Assembly (NCBI RefSeq): GCF_015291625.1
Contig: NZ_CP030047.1
Coordinates: forward strand, 1,736,001 to 1,800,000
From: Bradyrhizobium sp. CCBAU 53421
GTDB lineage: Bacteria > Pseudomonadota > Alphaproteobacteria > Rhizobiales > Xanthobacteraceae
Length of the DNA: 64,000 nucleotides
Direction: 5' to 3'
In this document: positions 28,081 to 39,709 of the stretch, in pieces
Layout of the letters: the number at the start of each line of letters is the position of its first letter
Numbering within the stretch: position 1 is the stretch's first letter
The notes under the pieces: model-generated
Databases searched by the model: none
Told to the model about the DNA's origin: nothing
What the model saw: the letters and a program-made list of their open reading frames with translations, nothing else
Translations under genes and position numbers: made by a program

Positions 28081-28846
28081 GCCAGTCCGGCGCCTCGCTG
28101 AGCGGCGTGGCCGGCCGGTGCAGAGGCGCGTCGAGATCGACGATCCGGGCGTCGCCGGCGGCGAGCCAGAACGCCTTCTCCTGGGTGAGATCGAGCACGA
28201 TGTAGACCGGCGGCCGGCCCGGCTGCAGGCCGGTATTGAACACCCAGGTCGTCCCGATCCGGTCGAACCACGAGCCGTCCGGGATGAACGGCGATTGATG
28301 CACGTGGCCCGAGATCACCATCGCCGGATGGTGGCGCTCGATCCAGCGCAGCAGTTCGACGTCGCCGAAGAAGCGCTTGCCGCCCCAGCTGATCGGCGAA
28401 TCCGCCGGCGGGGCGTGATGCACCCAGACCCAGCGGCGATGCGGGACGGCGGCGGCCTCGCGCAGCTGGTCGTCGATCCGCGCCTTGACCATCGGGCCGT
28501 CCCACCACGGGCACACCGTGAACAGTGTGTCGCCGATCGTCAGGTTGTCGCCGTCGCAGGCGACGCCGGATTCCCTGACGGCGGCGATCCATCGCGCGAT
28601 CTTCTCGCCCTCCGCGTTGCGCTCGTCGAGGTCATGATTGCCCGAGCAGAAGATCACGCGCGTGAGGCCGGCGAGCCGCGCGAGGTATTTCGTGACGACG
28701 ACGATCTGCGCGCGGAAATCTACCGCCGAGCCGAGGTTGAGCGCGTCGCCGGCGAAGATCACCAGATCGAACTGCGGCGCGGCCGCCAGCAGCCAGTCGA
28801 ACTGCGGCAATGAATAATGCAAGTCGGCGACGACGAGACAGCGCAT
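28019..28846 (-). CDS. Metallophosphoesterase
   Basis: Calcineurin-like phosphoesterase of 275 residues. All metal-binding motifs are visible: DLH (residues 8-10), GDALN (about 33), GNHDLDE (about 70), HHAPP (about 144) and GHVHQSP (about 178). The substrate is not predictable; relatives hydrolyse cyclic nucleotides, nucleotides or phosphoproteins. The convergent overlap with a cNMP-binding protein gene is suggestive of a shared second-messenger theme but is only positional. Confidence 0.88.
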   Translation of the reverse strand: MRCLVVADLHYSLPQFDWLLAAAPQFDLVIFAGDALNLGSAVDFRAQIVVVTKYLARLAGLTRVIFCSGNHDLDERNAEGEKIARWIAAVRESGVACDGDNLTIGDTLFTVCPWWDGPMVKARIDDQLREAAAVPHRRWVWVHHAPPADSPISWGGKRFFGDVELLRWIERHHPAMVISGHVHQSPFIPDGSWFDRIGTTWVFNTGLQPGRPPVYIVLDLTQEKAFWLAAGDARIVDLDAPLHRPATPLSEAPDWLTSLDRIADPSLARPASAAG

Positions 28847-28994
28847 CTAGGGAAATCCGAATGCCCGGAAAACGGGCGGGGCCGTAAGACAATGAATTTC
28901 AAACAAGCGGAATCGCAGCAAGATTTATGCCGTGCCGCACGGGGCAAGCGCGACAGATTTTCGCAGTGCGCGGGTGTACGCGCCGCTTGAACGG

Positions 28995-29210
28995 CGTGAG
29001 GTGAGCACACACCTCAGGCTCCCTCTCCCCTTGCGGGAGAGGGTGGGGAGAGGGGTGGCCCCGGGAGAGATGATCGAGATGAATGTCGGTCTCACAATCC
29101 CGGCAGCGTGGGGTGGCAGATTAGGTGGAGAGAGCACGCCGTGTGGTGCCCCTCTCCCCAACCCTCCCCCGCAAGGGGGGAGGGAGCCCGGGTGCCGGTG
29201 CGTCCCTTAC
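28995..29210. repeat. inverted pair of GC-rich modules
   Basis: Copies at about 28995-29065 (GTGAGGTGAGCACAC, then GGCTCCCTCTCCCC, GCGGGAGAGGG, GGGGAGAGGGGTG) and about 29146-29205 in opposite orientation. Third pair of the same type in the window. Intervening sequence shares GGAGAGAG and CGCCGTG with the 27.3-kb pair, suggesting the whole pair was copied. No gene was seen in 28847-29253. Confidence 0.8.
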
Positions 29211-29253
29211 ATCGAGCAAGCGGGGAGCAACGCGCACCTGCTTGCGCGTCCGC

Positions 29254-33306
<4,053 letters not shown>

Positions 33307-33660
33307 GCAAGATTTGACCGCATGGTTTGGCTTCTTCCTTAGCTTTGCCGGGGCGAGGGCAGCCGCAGGACGACAGCCTTAACAGAAGGTTAGTATCGCA
33401 ACTGGGGGGCGGCAGGTCCATGTCCGCAGCCAGCCTGTATCAGCCAAAGCCGGGATAACGTTAACTTGGCTGAACGATCCACAGCCGTTTGGCGTTGTCG
33501 GGCAGAGGCGGCTGCGACAGCATGCTGCGGAACCAGGGCGGCGCCGCGTCACACCTGCGATTGCAGTGCCGCGATATTCTGCTGTCTATTCCACCTTGTA
33601 TTTTACCTTGGGCCCGCAGGGCCAACCGGCGGGCCGATCACCAAGCGAGGGAGAGCGACC
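33307..33660. other. phasin promoter region
   Basis: About 350 bases between divergent kinase and phasin genes. It contains a CTGC-N4-GCAG site at 33555-33566. The phasin frame is open upstream to 33466, but that extension reads promoter-like sequence. No other gene seen. Confidence 0.5.
33555..33566. promoter_or_regulatory. PhaR-like site before phasin 1
   Basis: CTGC-GATT-GCAG, matching the CTGC-N3/4-GCAG motif reported for PhaR, the PHB-granule repressor of phasin genes. It lies about 95 bases before the phasin ATG, in a stretch rich in further TGC/GCA words. Confidence 0.5.
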
Positions 33661-34059
33661 ATGAGCGACAACGGGCGTGACCATTTCGAGATCCCCAAGT
33701 TCGAAATCCCCAAGGACATGCGGTCGATGGCGGAAGCGAGCTTCGATCAGGCCCGCAAGGCTTTCGAGCAGTTCGTCACCAACGCGCGGGATACCGCCGG
33801 CAAGATCGAGGAGCGCAATGCCACAATGCGCGCCGGCGCGAAGGAGCTTTCCACCAAGGCGCTGTCCTACGCCGAGAAGAACGTGCAGTCGTCGCTGGAC
33901 TATGCCCAATCGCTGCTCAAGGCCAAGGACCTCACCGAGGTGATGCGGCTGCACAGCGAATATGTGCAGGGCCAGATGCGCTCGCTCGCCGAGCAGGCCA
34001 GCGAAATGGGCCAGGCGGTCAGCCGTGCCGCGATGGATGCGGTCAAGCCCAAGACCTGA
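33661..34059 (+). CDS. Phasin family protein 1
   Basis: A 132-residue amphipathic helical protein that coats polyhydroxybutyrate granules. Typical phasin features: short N-terminal FEIPKFEIPKDMRSMAEASFDQARKAFEQF without cysteine, the long helix around AKELSTKALSYAEKNVQSSLDYAQSLLKAKDLTEVMRL, and the closing QMRSLAEQASEMGQAVSRAA. The ATG at 33661 follows GGGAGAGCGACC. A second phasin gene follows on the same strand. Confidence 0.92.
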   Translation: MSDNGRDHFEIPKFEIPKDMRSMAEASFDQARKAFEQFVTNARDTAGKIEERNATMRAGAKELSTKALSYAEKNVQSSLDYAQSLLKAKDLTEVMRLHSEYVQGQMRSLAEQASEMGQAVSRAAMDAVKPKT

Positions 34060-34148
34060 CGTAGGTGGGGCTGGTCCCAACCCCGGTCGGGCGCGGTAAT
34101 CCCATATTCCGCCACACAAAAAATGTGGCGTCGCACGCGATCTTACAT

Positions 34149-34157
34149 TGCGTTGCA
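34149..34157. promoter_or_regulatory. TGC-N3-GCA site before phasin 2
   Basis: TTGCGTTGCAC contains TGC-GTT-GCA, a weaker version of the PhaR-type motif seen before phasin 1. It lies about 157 bases upstream of the second phasin start. Confidence 0.35.
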
Positions 34158-34313
34158 CAAAATTGACATGATATGGGTGTTTATTAGGCGCGCCCGACGA
34201 AGGGCACTCCCGTGAATCAAGGCAGCGTGATCCATTTCAGCGCTCCCGGCCTGATGGGCTCCGGGACGTCCGCAATGGTCACATCTACTCACCCGTTGCG
34301 AAGGATTACACGT

Positions 34314-34751
34314 ATGACCAACCCGTCCGATCCGTTCTCCGCCTCGATCATCCCGTTCGAAGTTCCCGAGCAGGTGCGTGCGTTCGCCGAAAAGGGCGTG
34401 CTGCAGGCCCGCGACAGCTACGCCAAGTTCAAGGACGCTGCCGAGACCCACAACTCGACCGTCGAGGCCGTGTTCACCTCGATGAACAAGGGCGCCACCG
34501 CCTATTCGGCCAAGCTGATCGAGTTCTTCAAGGCCAACACCACCTCCTCGCTCGACTTCGCGCAGGAGCTGTTCAGCGTGAAGTCGCCGACCGAAGCGGT
34601 CGAGCTGTGGACCTCGCATGCCCGCAAGCAGTTCGAGACCTACACCGCGCAGGCCAAGGAGTTGGCCGAGCTCGGCCAGAAGGTCGCCAGCGAGACCGCC
34701 GAGCCGATCAAGGCCAGCGCCTCGAAGTTCTACCAGCAGCCGGCCGCCTGA
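34314..34751 (+). CDS. Phasin family protein 2
   Basis: A 145-residue phasin paralogue. It has IIPFEVPEQVRAFAEKGVLQARDSYAKFK, the conserved AYSAKLIEFFKANTTSSLDFAQELFSVKSPTEAVEL region and closing AQAKELAELGQKVASETAEP. The ATG at 34314 (MTNPSDPF) has AAGGA 9 bases upstream; an in-frame start at 34212 would add an unlikely leader. It has its own promoter region and a strong terminator directly after the gene. Confidence 0.92.
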   Translation: MTNPSDPFSASIIPFEVPEQVRAFAEKGVLQARDSYAKFKDAAETHNSTVEAVFTSMNKGATAYSAKLIEFFKANTTSSLDFAQELFSVKSPTEAVELWTSHARKQFETYTAQAKELAELGQKVASETAEPIKASASKFYQQPAA

Positions 34752-34775
34752 TCGCAGCCCGCATGAGATAGCCGA

Positions 34776-34807
34776 AGGGCCCGGGCCGATGCGGTCCGGG
34801 CCTTTTT
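34776..34807 (+). terminator. Rho-independent terminator of phasin 2
   Basis: Stem GGCCCGG / CCGGGCC around an 11-base loop, followed by TTTTT. Lies 25 bases after the phasin stop. Confidence 0.85.
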
Positions 34808-34940
34808 GCTGGACGGGGGCCGCGGAATGGCCCGAGATAAGAGCGGAAATCGGCGCGTTAAGCGCTTGCCAAAGACGGGCGTTGCACCTAGTTTCCGCCC
34901 GAAATCGCCGCCCCCTTCACGCGGGGCCGTGCGTCAGGAT

Positions 34941-35017
34941 GCAGTTGTAGCTCAGTTGGTTAGAGCGCCTGTCTGTGGAACAGGAGGTCGGTGGTTCGAG
35001 CCCACCCAACTGTACCA
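34941..35017 (+). tRNA. tRNA-His (GTG anticodon)
   Basis: 77 bases including encoded CCA. Acceptor GCAGTTG pairs with CAACTGT, so pair 1:72 is G:U. D arm GCTC...GAGC, anticodon stem CCTGT/ACAGG with loop CTGTGGA (anticodon GTG), T arm GGTGG-TTCGAGC-CCACC. Position 73 is A and the base before position 1 is T, so the universal G-1:C73 pair of tRNA-His is absent. This is the unusual form known from a group of alphaproteobacteria with a matching histidyl-tRNA synthetase. Confidence 0.96.
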
Positions 35018-35189
35018 TCCACAATCTCACCCACTGCGACATCGCAAGATCGGGCCCTTGCAAACTCGTTTGCCGTCGCCTTGATCGCCGCTGGCGTGTC
35101 ATCTCGCCCGCTTGCACTTCCTCGTCGCATCACCCACACTCTCCGAAACGACGCCTTAACGACGCCTAGTGACACCTTTGGGGGGACGC

Positions 35190-35519
35190 ATGGGGACCGC
35201 CGGTTCAAGGAGCTTTTCGTTTGCGTTGATATCAGGGATCGCCTTTGCCGCGCTGCTATTGCCGGGCCGGGGTGAGGCCTACACGCCCGACCAGCAGCAG
35301 GCCTGCACGCCGGACGCATTCCGGCTTTGTGGCCCCGAGATTCCCGACGTCGATCGCATCACGGCCTGCATGATCAGGAACAAGGCGCAGCTCTCGCCGG
35401 CCTGCCGCGTGTTCTTCCGCGGAGGTCCCGAGCCGCGTGAGGCGAGCGAGCGTGTGGAGCGGCGGCCTGCCAAGCGGAAGGTCTCCAAGCCGCACAAGGC
35501 GAAGAAGTCCACGCACTGA
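35190..35519 (+). CDS. small secreted cysteine-containing protein
   Basis: 109 residues from ATG 35190, which has GGGGGG 4 bases upstream (GTG 35169 is an alternative). Signal peptide about residues 1-30 (FALISGIAFAALLLPGRGEA). The mature part holds a compact four-cysteine unit, CTPDAFRLCGPEIPDVDRIT in front and ACMIRNKAQLSPACRVFF behind, resembling one cysteine-rich GLG1-type repeat. A Lys/Arg-rich tail (KRKVSKPHKAKKS) follows. Function unknown; likely periplasmic. Confidence 0.75.
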   Translation: MGTAGSRSFSFALISGIAFAALLLPGRGEAYTPDQQQACTPDAFRLCGPEIPDVDRITACMIRNKAQLSPACRVFFRGGPEPREASERVERRPAKRKVSKPHKAKKSTH

Positions 35520-35751
35520 CGTCCACCCACTGATCTAGTTCCCATCGCGCGCACGCGAGAGCCGCAAGTCCGCTGCGTTGTCGTGACGCGAACCTTCGCG
35601 CGAAGACGCGCGGTGGATTGCGCGGTGGCGATTTCAAGACTGTCATGCGCGACAGACTGACGCCTTGTGACGCTGTCACGCAGCATCATCTCTGAAGCTT
35701 GTGTTGTTTGCCAAATCCGTTCCCGTTTGTGGAACGGCTGGAGTGGGACTC

Positions 35752-36069
35752 GTGAGTCAGTACTACAAGCAAGAGATCGATCGGCACTTCGCCTGGTTCG
35801 AAGCCAGGCTTCCGGAAAAGCCGGCGCGCTTCGTCGCGTGGCTGCGCAAGCCGTCGTCGCGCTATGTGCGAATTCCGCTCGCGATCCTCCTGATCATCGG
35901 CGGCATCTTCAGCTTCCTGCCGGTGCTCGGACTCTGGATGCTGCCGCTCGGACTCCTTTTGTTCGCGCAGGATGTTCCGTTTCTGCAGAAGCCGACGGCG
36001 CAATTGCTCGGATGGATCGAGCGCAAATGGATCGCACGCCAACGCGCCAAAACTGCCGAAAAGCGTTAG
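35752..36069 (+). CDS. small membrane protein
   Basis: About 105 residues from GTG 35752 (MSQYYKQEIDRHF) after TGGAGTGGG; an ATG at 35701 is possible. A hydrophilic N-terminal third with several aromatic and basic residues is followed by one or two membrane helices (IPLAILLIIGGIFSFLPVLG and LWMLPLGLLLFAQ) and a basic tail. Similar short proteins are common in Rhizobiales; no function is known to me. Confidence 0.7.
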   Translation: MSQYYKQEIDRHFAWFEARLPEKPARFVAWLRKPSSRYVRIPLAILLIIGGIFSFLPVLGLWMLPLGLLLFAQDVPFLQKPTAQLLGWIERKWIARQRAKTAEKR

Positions 36070-36196
36070 GCGTGAGTCTTATCAAACGCTTAGCGCTTCC
36101 ATTTGCGGTTGCGTCATAAGTATGGTGTGACTCAAAAAGCAAACTGCACCGGTAATCTTGGCCACTTTGCGGATTGCAAGAAATTTTTTCTTTCGC

Positions 36197-36214
36197 GAAT
36201 CAGCGTGCTGATTC
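36197..36214. promoter_or_regulatory. perfect palindrome before parA
   Basis: GAATCAGC-GT-GCTGATTC, 8-bp arms, about 37 bases upstream of the parA ATG and inside an AT-rich stretch. The position fits an operator covering the promoter or leader. Confidence 0.5.
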
Positions 36215-36250
36215 ATTTTCGCCTCCTGGGGTCAATCTGGAGGCCAACGT

Positions 36251-36931
36251 ATGAACGTGATTGTTTTCGCTTCGCGTAAGGGGGGCTCGGGAAAAAGTAC
36301 CCTGGCTGCTCACCTCGCCGCGCAAGTGCACAAGGCAACGAAGCCCTGTCTGCTGATCGATGCCGATCCGCAGGGCTCGCTGACGCTCTGGCACAAGCTG
36401 CGCGGCACCAACGAGCCGGCGATCAAGACGGCGGTGAACTCGGTCAGCGGGATCATTGCTCAAGCCAAGCGTGACGGCATCGAGTGGGTGTTCATCGACA
36501 CGCCGCCGAATCTGTCGGCTGTGGTCGACGACTCCATCAAGAACGCCACGATGGTGATCATCCCGGCGCGGCCCGGCGTGTTCGACGTCAATGCGGTGCA
36601 GGAAACCATTCAGACCTGCCGTTCGATGCGCAAGCCCTACGCCGTCGTGATCAACGGCGCGCCCGCGCAGCGTGACGGCGCCGAAAGCCGCATCGTCGCG
36701 ATCGCGCGCGAGGCGCTGGCGAAATTCCGCGCGCCGGTGTGGAGCGGCCAGATCACCAACCGCGCCGATCTTCTGATGGCGCTCGGCCAGGGTGAAGGCG
36801 CGCGCGAATATTATGCGGAAGGCCGCGCTGCCGCCGAGATCAACCGGCTGTGGGCCGCGATCGAACGCTCGATCAAGGCGATCCGTGGCACGGCGTCGGC
36901 GTCCGGCGCGATGCACAAGCAGGCGGCGTAA
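36251..36931 (+). CDS. Orphan ParA-family ATPase
   Basis: A 226-residue ParA/MinD-type ATPase with deviant Walker A KGGSGKST (residues 10-17, signature Lys at 10), Walker B region LLIDADPQGS, and VFIDTPPNLS as the second switch. No ParB, MipZ partner or replication gene is adjacent, so it is an orphan that may position cargo other than the origin, such as granules or chemoreceptor arrays. Phasin genes lie within 3 kb, but a link is speculation. ATG is preceded by GGAGG at 36239-36243. Confidence 0.88.
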   Translation: MNVIVFASRKGGSGKSTLAAHLAAQVHKATKPCLLIDADPQGSLTLWHKLRGTNEPAIKTAVNSVSGIIAQAKRDGIEWVFIDTPPNLSAVVDDSIKNATMVIIPARPGVFDVNAVQETIQTCRSMRKPYAVVINGAPAQRDGAESRIVAIAREALAKFRAPVWSGQITNRADLLMALGQGEGAREYYAEGRAAAEINRLWAAIERSIKAIRGTASASGAMHKQAA

Positions 36932-36960
36932 CAACGCCGCTCTGGTTCGAACCGGAAAGA

Positions 36961-36984
36961 ACGCGCGGCACTCGCGCGTTTTTT
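36961..36984 (+). terminator. Rho-independent terminator of parA
   Basis: Stem ACGCGCG / CGCGCGT with loop GCACT, followed by TTTTTTG. Starts 30 bases after the parA stop. Confidence 0.85.
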
Positions 36985-37051
36985 GTGTGCAGAAGCGACG
37001 AGGCAATCGCAGATTGCCTCGCTGACTTTGGCGATGACGCGATGGATGGCG

Positions 37052-37198
37052 TTACGCCACCATCAGCAGATAGAACGCGATCACCGGCACCAGGGTCAGG
37101 ATCACCGACCAAATGCCGACAGCCCATAAAATATCCTCGGTCGTAAAGCCCGGCTCGGCGCCCGGCCTCACGGCAATAAAACCGTTCCTCGAATTCAC
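37052..37198 (-). CDS. 48-residue single-helix membrane protein
   Basis: Short frame found by direct translation: GTG start with GGGGG 5 bases upstream, sequence begins MNSRNGFIAVRPGAEPGF and ends in one membrane helix (LWAVGIWSVILTLVPVIAFY, then LLMVA). The hydrophilic start and terminal helix give an N-in or N-out single-pass topology. Codons are G/C-rich at position 3. No function known. Confidence 0.6.
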   Translation of the reverse strand: MNSRNGFIAVRPGAEPGFTTEDILWAVGIWSVILTLVPVIAFYLLMVA

Positions 37199-37350
37199 GA
37201 CGCCCCCGCGTTGGTCTCAAGCGCAATGCGGAGGTTGATACGCGAGCGGTTTTAAGATCCCGCTCGGGATTTCGCTGGCATTTGCGTGCGGGCGCTACTT
37301 CGGATTAACCACGGCCTGGCGGCAGGTCGCGACCGGCCGGAGGCCGAGCC

Positions 37351-37650
37351 TCAGTGCGTGCTTCCGTCGCGGTCGCGGATCGCGCCGAGATGCTCGTTGA
37401 TCCGGAAGACGATCAGGATGAACTCGGCGGCGATGCGCGAGAACACGATGCCGACGAACACGCTGGCGATCGACGCGAGCAGCTGGATGAAGCCGACGAA
37501 CGGGCTGATCGCCATCGCGGTGAGGCTCCACAGGATGCCGGAGATCCCGAACAGCACGATGACCGCGATCACCAGCCAGTAGAACGTCTTGATGATCGTG
37601 GGCGTGATGAAGCGGTCCCACTGAAACAGATCCTGGAAATCGAACATCAT
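37351..37650 (-). CDS. DUF4282 membrane protein
   Basis: 99 residues matching the DUF4282 pattern: short FDFQDLFQWDRFITPTIIK start, then two long membrane helices (FYWLVIAVIVLFGISGILW; FIQLLASIASVFVGIVFSRI) and the closing RIAAEFILIVFRINEHL. Family function is unknown. It may share a small-membrane-protein cluster with its neighbours at 37052 and 39090. Confidence 0.8.
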   Translation of the reverse strand: MMFDFQDLFQWDRFITPTIIKTFYWLVIAVIVLFGISGILWSLTAMAISPFVGFIQLLASIASVFVGIVFSRIAAEFILIVFRINEHLGAIRDRDGSTH

Positions 37651-37966
37651 GGTTCTCCCGGCCAGCCGAATATGATTCGCGTCGCGTGCATCCTACTGCG
37701 TCACCCCCGGCGTGATCACTTCGTCCCGGCAGCCTGCGCAGCAGGCATCCGTCAGGACGAGGCGTTCCGCCGGGCCAACGGTTCTGGATGGCGCCAAAGC
37801 GCCGCCGTAGCCAAAGGGATCGATACCGCAGAAGCCCAAACGGTCTCGCCAAGACGAGCCCCGGACCGGGCGCCGGCAGTCCAGGGGCGAGCTATGCGAG
37901 TGGGCCGGTTGTGATTGCTGCAAATAACGGCCACAATCGGGCTTCCCTCCGGCATATCCTCATCCA
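37651..37966. other. intergenic, no convincing gene
   Basis: About 315 bases between divergent genes. A minus-strand frame at 37693-37923 lacks a ribosome site and a recognisable domain. No clear promoter was identified. Confidence 0.4.
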
Positions 37967-38425
37967 ATGACCACGCTGACCTTCGAAGACTTCAAGCCCG
38001 GCCGCTTCGGCACGTTCGGCCCGCGCCATGTTTCGCGCGAGGAAATCCTCGCCTTTGCCGCCGAATTCGACCCGCAGCCGATGCATCTCGACGAGGAGGC
38101 GGCGAAGAAATCCATGCTCCGCGGCCTGTCGGGCTCGGGCTGGCATCTCGGCTCGCTGATGATGCGGATGATGTTCGACGGCTTCATCGGCCGCACCGCC
38201 TCGCTGGGCGCGCCCGGGGTCAACGAGATGCGCTGGGTGGCGCCGCTGCGTCCGGGCGACGATTTGACGCTGGATGTCGATGTCGTCGAGGCACGCGTCT
38301 CGAAGAGCCGGCCCGAGACCGGCATCGTCACCTTCAAGAGCACGATCCGCAATGCGCGCGGCGAGATGCTGTGCGAGATGGAGGCTCCGATCATGATCAG
38401 CCGCCGTCACGCATTGAGCGCATAG
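37967..38425 (+). CDS. MaoC-like hydratase 1
   Basis: 152-residue single hot-dog protein. The MaoC/R-hydratase motif is seen as EEILAFAAEFDPQPMHLDEEAA followed by GLSGSGWHLGSLMMRMM, with the Asp and His of the hydratase dyad (D-x-x-x-x-H). Such enzymes hydrate enoyl-CoA to (R)-3-hydroxyacyl-CoA, which can feed PHA synthesis. First of a pair; eight bases separate it from the second. Confidence 0.88.
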   Translation: MTTLTFEDFKPGRFGTFGPRHVSREEILAFAAEFDPQPMHLDEEAAKKSMLRGLSGSGWHLGSLMMRMMFDGFIGRTASLGAPGVNEMRWVAPLRPGDDLTLDVDVVEARVSKSRPETGIVTFKSTIRNARGEMLCEMEAPIMISRRHALSA

Positions 38426-38433
38426 GAGACATC

Positions 38434-38916
38434 ATGCGCTTTTTTGAAGATATGGAAATCGGCGCCCAGCGCGCGTTCGGCGCCTTCACCTTCACCGCCG
38501 AGGACATCAAGCGCTTTGCCGCGCAGTTCGATCCGCAGCGCTTCCATCTCGACGAGGAGGAGGGCCGCAAGTCGCTGTTCGGCGGGCTCGCCGCATCGGG
38601 CTGGCATGTCGCCAGCGTCTGCATGAAGCTGCTCGTCGCCGACGGCAAGCGGCTCGCCGCGGAGGCCGCCGCGCGCGGCGAGACGGTCGCGGTCTGGGGA
38701 CCCTCGCCGGGCTTCCGCGAACTGCGCTGGATCCGCCCGGTGCTGGCAGGCGACACCATCAGCTTCACCAACCAGGTCGAGACCAAGCGGACGTCCGAGA
38801 AGCGGCCGGAATGGGGCATCCTTCAAGCGCGCAATACCGGCATCAATCAGCGCAACGAGGTGGTGTTCTCGTTCCTCGCGACCGCCTTCGTGCCGCGCCG
38901 CAATCCCGGTTCCTGA
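38434..38916 (+). CDS. MaoC-like hydratase 2
   Basis: 160-residue hot-dog paralogue. The motif FTAEDIKRFAAQFDPQRFHL keeps the Asp-His dyad, and GGLAASGWHVASVCMKLLV follows. TAGGAGAC lies 4-9 bases before the ATG. The two tandem single-domain MaoC proteins probably form a heterodimer or act on related acyl-CoAs. In this granule-rich organism they could supply monomers to PHB, but the pair is not near a synthase. Confidence 0.88.
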   Translation: MRFFEDMEIGAQRAFGAFTFTAEDIKRFAAQFDPQRFHLDEEEGRKSLFGGLAASGWHVASVCMKLLVADGKRLAAEAAARGETVAVWGPSPGFRELRWIRPVLAGDTISFTNQVETKRTSEKRPEWGILQARNTGINQRNEVVFSFLATAFVPRRNPGS

Positions 38917-38954
38917 TGTTGCCCGCGCGCCTCTGATGTTGCACGGACGCCATG

Positions 38955-38979
38955 GTCGGCAGCAACTTCCGCTGCCGAC
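38955..38979 (+). terminator. hairpin after the MaoC pair
   Basis: Stem GTCGGCAGC / GCTGCCGAC with loop AACTTCC, 38 bases after the stop. No clear T-run, so termination efficiency is uncertain. Confidence 0.45.
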
Positions 38980-39089
38980 GTAGTTGTGCGTTGCGTGGAA
39001 CTCATTTTTTGCTAACGCATTTTGAACCTTTGTCGCTGCCTTATGGTTTGAGGGGCACGGACATCTGGGCAAGGACTACTGGGGATACC

Positions 39090-39233
39090 ATGGCAGATCG
39101 TAGCGCGCTGAAACTCGTCGGAATCATCTTCGCGACGGTCACAGTTGTCGTGATGCTGGCGACCGGAATGGTCGTGAAGGGCTTTGCCGACGGCAATTAT
39201 TCCTTCGAGACCACGGCGAGCATCGACCGCTGA
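39090..39233 (+). CDS. 47-residue single-helix membrane protein
   Basis: ATG 39090 with GGGGATACC just upstream. Sequence: short MADRSALKL start, one helix (VGIIFATVTVVVMLATGMVV), then a polar tail ending TTASIDR. Too small for standard callers, but the helix, start site and codon use support it. It is convergent with another small helix protein at 39340. Confidence 0.6.
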   Translation: MADRSALKLVGIIFATVTVVVMLATGMVVKGFADGNYSFETTASIDR

Positions 39234-39339
39234 TCGACCGTCTGTAACCGTCGGCGCTCGAGCCAGTGCCCGGTCGCGCATTCGCGCCTTTCAATGTGAC
39301 CCGTCGGCAGGCTGCGTCACACTTCTTTCAAAACCCGGT

Positions 39340-39480
39340 TTAGCGATTCCAGACCAGCACCATCACGACGGTCGCGGCTGCCAGGATGCCGATGAACCGG
39401 ATCATGATGGTGCCGATGCCCTGTTTCGGCTGGCGCAGCGGAATCGGATCGGCGGCGTTATCCGGCCGGACGCTCTGCAT
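39340..39480 (-). CDS. 46-residue single-helix membrane protein
   Basis: Found by translating the minus strand: ATG with GGAGAG 6 bases upstream, sequence MQSVRPDNAADPIPLRQPK, then one helix (MIRFIGILAAATVVMVLVW) and the end NR. The tail-anchored topology is like that of the 48-residue protein at 37052. Function unknown. Confidence 0.6.
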   Translation of the reverse strand: MQSVRPDNAADPIPLRQPKQGIGTIMIRFIGILAAATVVMVLVWNR

Positions 39481-39644
39481 GAATTCTCTCCAAATCGATG
39501 CCGGGCTAAGGCGCGGTCCGGACGCGAATTCCGGATTCGACGCGCCATCGGCATCTCAAGTTCAAACCGGCTTCTGAAAAATTGACGCCGCGGAGTCTAC
39601 ACCGCGCTGAATAACGAATTGTTCTGCGTTGAATCGGCCGATGC

Positions 39645-39682
39645 AAAACGAAACCGCCGCCCCCTGTTCGGAGGCGGCGGCC
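39645..39682 (-). terminator. Rho-independent terminator (minus strand)
   Basis: On the minus strand GCCGCCGCC pairs with GGCGGCGG, followed by TTTCGTTTT. It lies about 28 bases after the stop of the gene at 39710-40129. Confidence 0.8.
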
Positions 39683-39709
39683 GTCAATCCTAAAAGGAGC
39701 TGATCGGGA

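Noticed and set aside
34941..35017. tRNA-His as integration site of a genomic island
   Set aside because: No integrase gene nearby and no second copy of the tRNA 3' end was found in the window.
37693..37923. 76-codon minus-strand ORF
   Set aside because: No ribosome site, no domain and composition like non-coding sequence.
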